Assembly (NCBI GenBank): GCA_027578815.1
Contig: JANBTH010000367.1
Location: 1 to 19,104, forward strand
Reading direction: 5' to 3'
Length of the DNA: 19,104 nucleotides
From: Coemansia sp. RSA 1804
Taxonomy: Eukaryota; Kickxellomycota; Kickxellomycetes; Kickxellales; Kickxellaceae
Part shown: piece after piece, positions 15,749 to 19,104 of the stretch
How the letters are laid out: each line of letters opens with the position of its first letter
Position numbering within the stretch: the stretch's first letter is position 1
Made by a program: the position numbers and the translations under genes
Notes under the pieces: model-generated
Databases searched by the model: none
Seen by the model: the letters and a program-made list of their open reading frames with translations, nothing else
What the model was told of the DNA's origin: nothing

Positions 15749-18700
15749 ATGGCAGAGGAATTCACAGAAGAGCACAAGAAGCTGTACCAGTATGCGGGGA
15801 ATTCGAATCTTGTTCTCCCGTCGGACCGCACAAAGACATCGGCGGGGCGCCGAGGCGAGCGGGGCAAGGATATGGAGTCACTGTGGGGCAGAATAGATCC
15901 ACACGAGATGGGAGCACAAGTCCGACCAGACGCAACAGCGCCAAAGAAAGTCAGCGACAAAACCAAAACCAATAAGCAAAAGGAGGAAACGAGGGAGATG
16001 GAACTTGCCCAAGAGCGTAAGCGTAATCGCAGGGAGCAGCGTGCACTTCGTACAAACTACGGGTACTCGAGCATCCTTGCAGCCACCGAGGATATCGAGG
16101 GCGTGTATAGACCGCGCACGCAGCAGACGCGCAGGATCTGGGAGCTCATACTTGCGCAGTCGCGACAGTACTTGGGCGACCAGGCGCCCGAGGTGCTCAT
16201 GTCGGCGGCGGATGAAGCGCTATCGCTTTTGAAGAACGAGGAGATGAGGGAGGGGGACAAGAAGCGGGAGATCGAGTCTGTGTTTGGCACCAAGGTGAAC
16301 GAGGTCGAGTTCTCCAGATACGTGCAGCTTGCGCGGCAGATCACTGACTATAATGTGGATGAGGAGGATGGAAGCGGCGCAGCACTCCCCACGGGAAGCG
16401 AGGCGATTGACGTGGATGAGTCGGGCGTTGCTGTTGTATTCGGCGGCAGTGACGGTGACGAAGACGAAGATGATGAGATGGCGGGCGAAGGTGTGGGTGG
16501 GCGTGGCAATGGCGGCGGCACTACCAGCTACGTGGTTGATAGCGCAGAAAGCGATGAAGAGAGCGAAGAGGACGAGGAGACAGCTCGTGTCCAGGCGGAC
16601 GGCTTGACGGAGGCTGGTGTCGATGGTAATGGTGTGGCACACAAAGCCGAGGCTGACGGCGATGACGAGGCCGGCGGATACCGCACAGTGATCCGCGGAT
16701 ACAGCGAGAAAAACGCCCAGAGATTGAACAAACGCAACGAGGAGCGCGCCAGATTATCGGCACTTTCTGCAGCAGCCAAATCCACAACCGTGAGCTTTGG
16801 AGCACACGATGCTGACGCGATGGATACCACGGACCAGACGCCAAACACGGCATCTGGCGACGAGCTTGATAAAGATGCTGCTGCTTCTAGTGGAAAACTG
16901 GATGCGCGCAGTGTAGATGCGTTTTGGCTGCAGCGTCGGGTAGGCAAGCACTACACGGATCCCGTAGTTGTGCAGGAAAAGACGCGCGACGCAACGCGTC
17001 TCCTGTCAAACAGAAAGCTGGCGCTCGGGGAGCTGGAAAACGATCTTGCAGAGCTGTTCGATTACGAGCACTTTGACACCGTCCAGATTCTTGTGAGCAA
17101 CAAGGATCTGATTGTCTGGTGCATGCGGTTGGCACGCGCAGAGGCCGAGGACGACCCAGCCCAGCTGGAGGAGATTCAGGAGGAGATGCGCGAACTTGGG
17201 CTCTCTTGGATCATTGCGCTGCGAAACGGCGAAGAAGATAACAAGGCGCTGGCGGGACAGAAAGCAGCGGCTAAGCCCAGCACCACCGAGGCAGGAACAA
17301 AACCAAAGGCCGAGTCGGCTCTGAGAACAGCGATTGCTTCCGAACCAGCAACCACGTACATGCCAGCGCAAAAGATCAACCTGTCGGAGCTGGCGTTTGC
17401 GCAGGGCGGGCACCTGATGACCAACGAAAAGTGGATCCCGCCAAAGGGAGCAGTCAAGGTAGTGATGAGCAGATACGAGGAGATTCGAGTGCCGGCGCCC
17501 GAGAAGCTGCCGCCCGTGGGCGATGACGAGCAGCTAGTGCAGATCAGCAGCAGGCTGCCCGACTGGGCGCAGGCTGCATTCGCCAACCACACCGAGCTCA
17601 ACCGCGTGCAGAGTCGTGTGTTTCCTGCCGCATTCGAGTCCGACGACAACATGCTTATTTGCGCACCCACGGGCGCAGGTAAAACCAACTGTGCAGCACT
17701 GACGATGCTGCGCACAATCGGACAGTTCCGCGACCCGGAGTCGGGCCACGTCGATTTGGACGGCTTCAAGATGGTGTACATTGCGCCGATGAAGGCGCTG
17801 GTGGCGGAGATGGCCGGGTCCTTTGGCAAGCGGCTTGCGCCGCTCGGGCTCAGGGTCGCGGAGCTCACAGGCGACTCGCAGCTGACGAAGCAGCAGATTG
17901 CGGAGACGCACCTCATTGTCACGACGCCCGAGAAGTGGGACATTGTCACTCGCAAGGGCGGCGAGGGGAGCTACACGGCGCTTGTGCGGCTGGTGATAGT
18001 TGACGAGATCCACCTTCTGCACGACGACCGCGGGCCTGTGCTCGAGTCGCTTGTGTGCCGCCTGCTGCGCACGCAGGAGCAGACGCAGGAGCGTGTGCGC
18101 TTGGTTGGGCTCAGCGCAACGCTGCCGAACTACGAGGACGTGGCGGCGTTTCTCCGCGTGCCGCGGGACCGCGGCCTGTTCCACTTTGACGCGCGGTTCC
18201 GGCCCTGTCCGCTGCAGCAGGAGTTCGTAGGCATCACGGAGAAGAAGCACACCAAGCGGCTGGCGCGCATGGACCAGGTGTGCTACGACAAGATCCAGCG
18301 CCACGGCGGCCAGAGCCAGGTGCTGGTGTTTGTGCATTCGCGGAAGGAGACGGTGCGCACGGCGCAGCGGCTGCGCGACATGGCGGTCGAGGACGCGAAG
18401 GCCGATATGTTTGTGAGGGCTGGCAGCGCGAGCAGCGAGATCCTGCGCGAGGAGGCGGATGCCACCAAGGACAAGGGCCTGCGCGATCTGCTTCCGTTCG
18501 GATTCGGGTGCCATCACGCCGGCATGTCGCGCACCGACCGGCGGCTGGTCGAGGACTTGTTTGCCGACGGCCACGTGAAGGTGCTGGTATCGACAGCCAC
18601 TCTGGCGTGGGGCGTCAATCTGCCGGCGCACACTGTGATCATCAAGGGAACGCAGGTGTACAGTCCCGAGAGGGGATGCTGGAGCGAGCTGTCTCCGCAG

Positions 18701-19104
18701 GACGTGCTGCAGATGCTGGGCCGTGCGGGCCGTCCACAGTACGACACCTTCGGCGAGGGCATCATCATCACGGCGCACAGCGAGCTCAGATACTACCTGT
18801 CGCTGATGAGCCAGCAGCTGCCGATCGAGTCGCAGCTCGTGTCGCGGCTCGCCGACTCGCTCAACGCCGAGGTCGCGCTGGGCACCGTGCGGTCGCGCGA
18901 CGACGCGGTGGAGTGGCTCGGATACACGTATCTGTATGTGCGCATGCTGCGCAGCCCGGCGGTGTACGGCGTGCAGCCGAATGCCGCTGCGGATGATCCT
19001 GCGCTGGCCGTGCGGCGCACGGACCTTGCGCACGCGGCGGCCGTCGAGCTCGAGCGGTGCTCGATGGTCCGGTACGACCGCAAGACCGGGCGGCTGCAGC
19101 CGAC
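15749..19104 (+). CDS. BRR2: Pre-mRNA-splicing helicase Brr2 (SNRNP200), N-terminal part, runs off the window
   Basis: U5 snRNP Ski2-like RNA helicase that unwinds U4/U6 to activate the spliceosome. Only the first 1118 codons, of a family length of about 2150, are present. Visible in order: the conserved N-terminus YQYAGNSNLVL (about 14-24) and the QYLGDQAPEVLMSAADEALS block. An acidic/glycine-rich linker follows (about 231-388), then the PWI-like region beginning VDAFWLQRR (about 389) and the pre-helicase block GGHLMTNEKW. The N-terminal cassette has Walker A APTGAGKT (639-646), DEIH (752-755), SAT (789-791), the ATLAWGVNLPAH motif and QMLGRAGRPQY (988-998), followed by the start of the winged-helix part. 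The N-terminal block and VDAFWLQR separate it from the related Slh1/ASCC3. The start is fixed by an in-frame TAG two codons upstream. No coding introns so far. GC content rises towards the right edge. Confidence 0.96.
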   Translation, partial: MAEEFTEEHKKLYQYAGNSNLVLPSDRTKTSAGRRGERGKDMESLWGRIDPHEMGAQVRPDATAPKKVSDKTKTNKQKEETREMELAQERKRNRREQRALRTNYGYSSILAATEDIEGVYRPRTQQTRRIWELILAQSRQYLGDQAPEVLMSAADEALSLLKNEEMREGDKKREIESVFGTKVNEVEFSRYVQLARQITDYNVDEEDGSGAALPTGSEAIDVDESGVAVVFGGSDGDEDEDDEMAGEGVGGRGNGGGTTSYVVDSAESDEESEEDEETARVQADGLTEAGVDGNGVAHKAEADGDDEAGGYRTVIRGYSEKNAQRLNKRNEERARLSALSAAAKSTTVSFGAHDADAMDTTDQTPNTASGDELDKDAAASSGKLDARSVDAFWLQRRVGKHYTDPVVVQEKTRDATRLLSNRKLALGELENDLAELFDYEHFDTVQILVSNKDLIVWCMRLARAEAEDDPAQLEEIQEEMRELGLSWIIALRNGEEDNKALAGQKAAAKPSTTEAGTKPKAESALRTAIASEPATTYMPAQKINLSELAFAQGGHLMTNEKWIPPKGAVKVVMSRYEEIRVPAPEKLPPVGDDEQLVQISSRLPDWAQAAFANHTELNRVQSRVFPAAFESDDNMLICAPTGAGKTNCAALTMLRTIGQFRDPESGHVDLDGFKMVYIAPMKALVAEMAGSFGKRLAPLGLRVAELTGDSQLTKQQIAETHLIVTTPEKWDIVTRKGGEGSYTALVRLVIVDEIHLLHDDRGPVLESLVCRLLRTQEQTQERVRLVGLSATLPNYEDVAAFLRVPRDRGLFHFDARFRPCPLQQEFVGITEKKHTKRLARMDQVCYDKIQRHGGQSQVLVFVHSRKETVRTAQRLRDMAVEDAKADMFVRAGSASSEILREEADATKDKGLRDLLPFGFGCHHAGMSRTDRRLVEDLFADGHVKVLVSTATLAWGVNLPAHTVIIKGTQVYSPERGCWSELSPQDVLQMLGRAGRPQYDTFGEGIIITAHSELRYYLSLMSQQLPIESQLVSRLADSLNAEVALGTVRSRDDAVEWLGYTYLYVRMLRSPAVYGVQPNAAADDPALAVRRTDLAHAAAVELERCSMVRYDRKTGRLQP

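Noticed and set aside
17534..19033. A 499-codon minus-strand open frame opposite BRR2
   Set aside because: It is antisense to the conserved helicase domain, is rich in Arg/His/Leu/Ala and has no motif. It is the same bias effect.
15749..19104. Assignment as Slh1/ASCC3 instead of Brr2
   Set aside because: The N-terminal YAGNSNLVL block, the VDAFWLQR region and the helicase wording (PTGAGKTN, LLHDDRGPVLE) follow Brr2.

Overview
The window is a piece of nuclear genome from a fungus. Genes are compact, mostly intron-free and GC-rich, with strong G/C use at third codon positions, and are separated by AT-rich spacers. Several promoters carry a TATATAAA box and several 3' ends carry AATAAA. The gene set (Atm1, Tim44, mitochondrial uS14, Brr2, a secreted family 20 hexosaminidase, small secreted proteins) fits a fungus. 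The intron-poor, GC-rich-exon style suggests an early-diverging lineage such as Kickxellomycotina/Zoopagomycota, but that placement is an inference.

Layout. 1-2823 is gene-poor. It holds one possible spliced small membrane-protein gene on the minus strand (about 1033-1601), some inverted repeats, and a plus-strand TATA promoter (2561) with no recognisable gene in front of it. 2824-7827 is a block of three genes for mitochondrial proteins: ATM1 (minus), the small-subunit ribosomal protein uS14m (plus, divergent from ATM1) and TIM44 (minus, convergent with uS14m). 8237-15100 looks more accessory. It has a 71-residue cysteine-patterned secreted protein (minus), a 77-residue lysine-rich orphan (plus), a secreted GH20 beta-N-acetylhexosaminidase with a C-terminal lectin-like domain (minus), a 121-residue cysteine-free secreted protein (minus) and a 97-residue lysine-rich orphan (minus), with long empty AT-rich spacers. 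From 15749 to the right edge runs the first 1118 codons of BRR2, the U5 snRNP helicase. It is cut by the window end.

How the genes relate. ATM1 (export of a sulphur/glutathione species for cytosolic Fe-S assembly), uS14m (mitochondrial translation) and TIM44 (presequence import motor) all serve mitochondria. ATM1 and uS14m start from one shared intergenic region. The hexosaminidase and the small secreted proteins are extracellular functions, probably chitin or glycan turnover for the enzyme and unknown for the others. BRR2 is unrelated housekeeping (spliceosome activation).

I found no rRNA, tRNA, CRISPR array or recognisable transposase. The most notable unexplained items are the two AT-rich lysine-rich orphan genes, the two small secreted proteins, the promoter without a gene at the ATM1 3' end, and the candidate spliced gene at the left.
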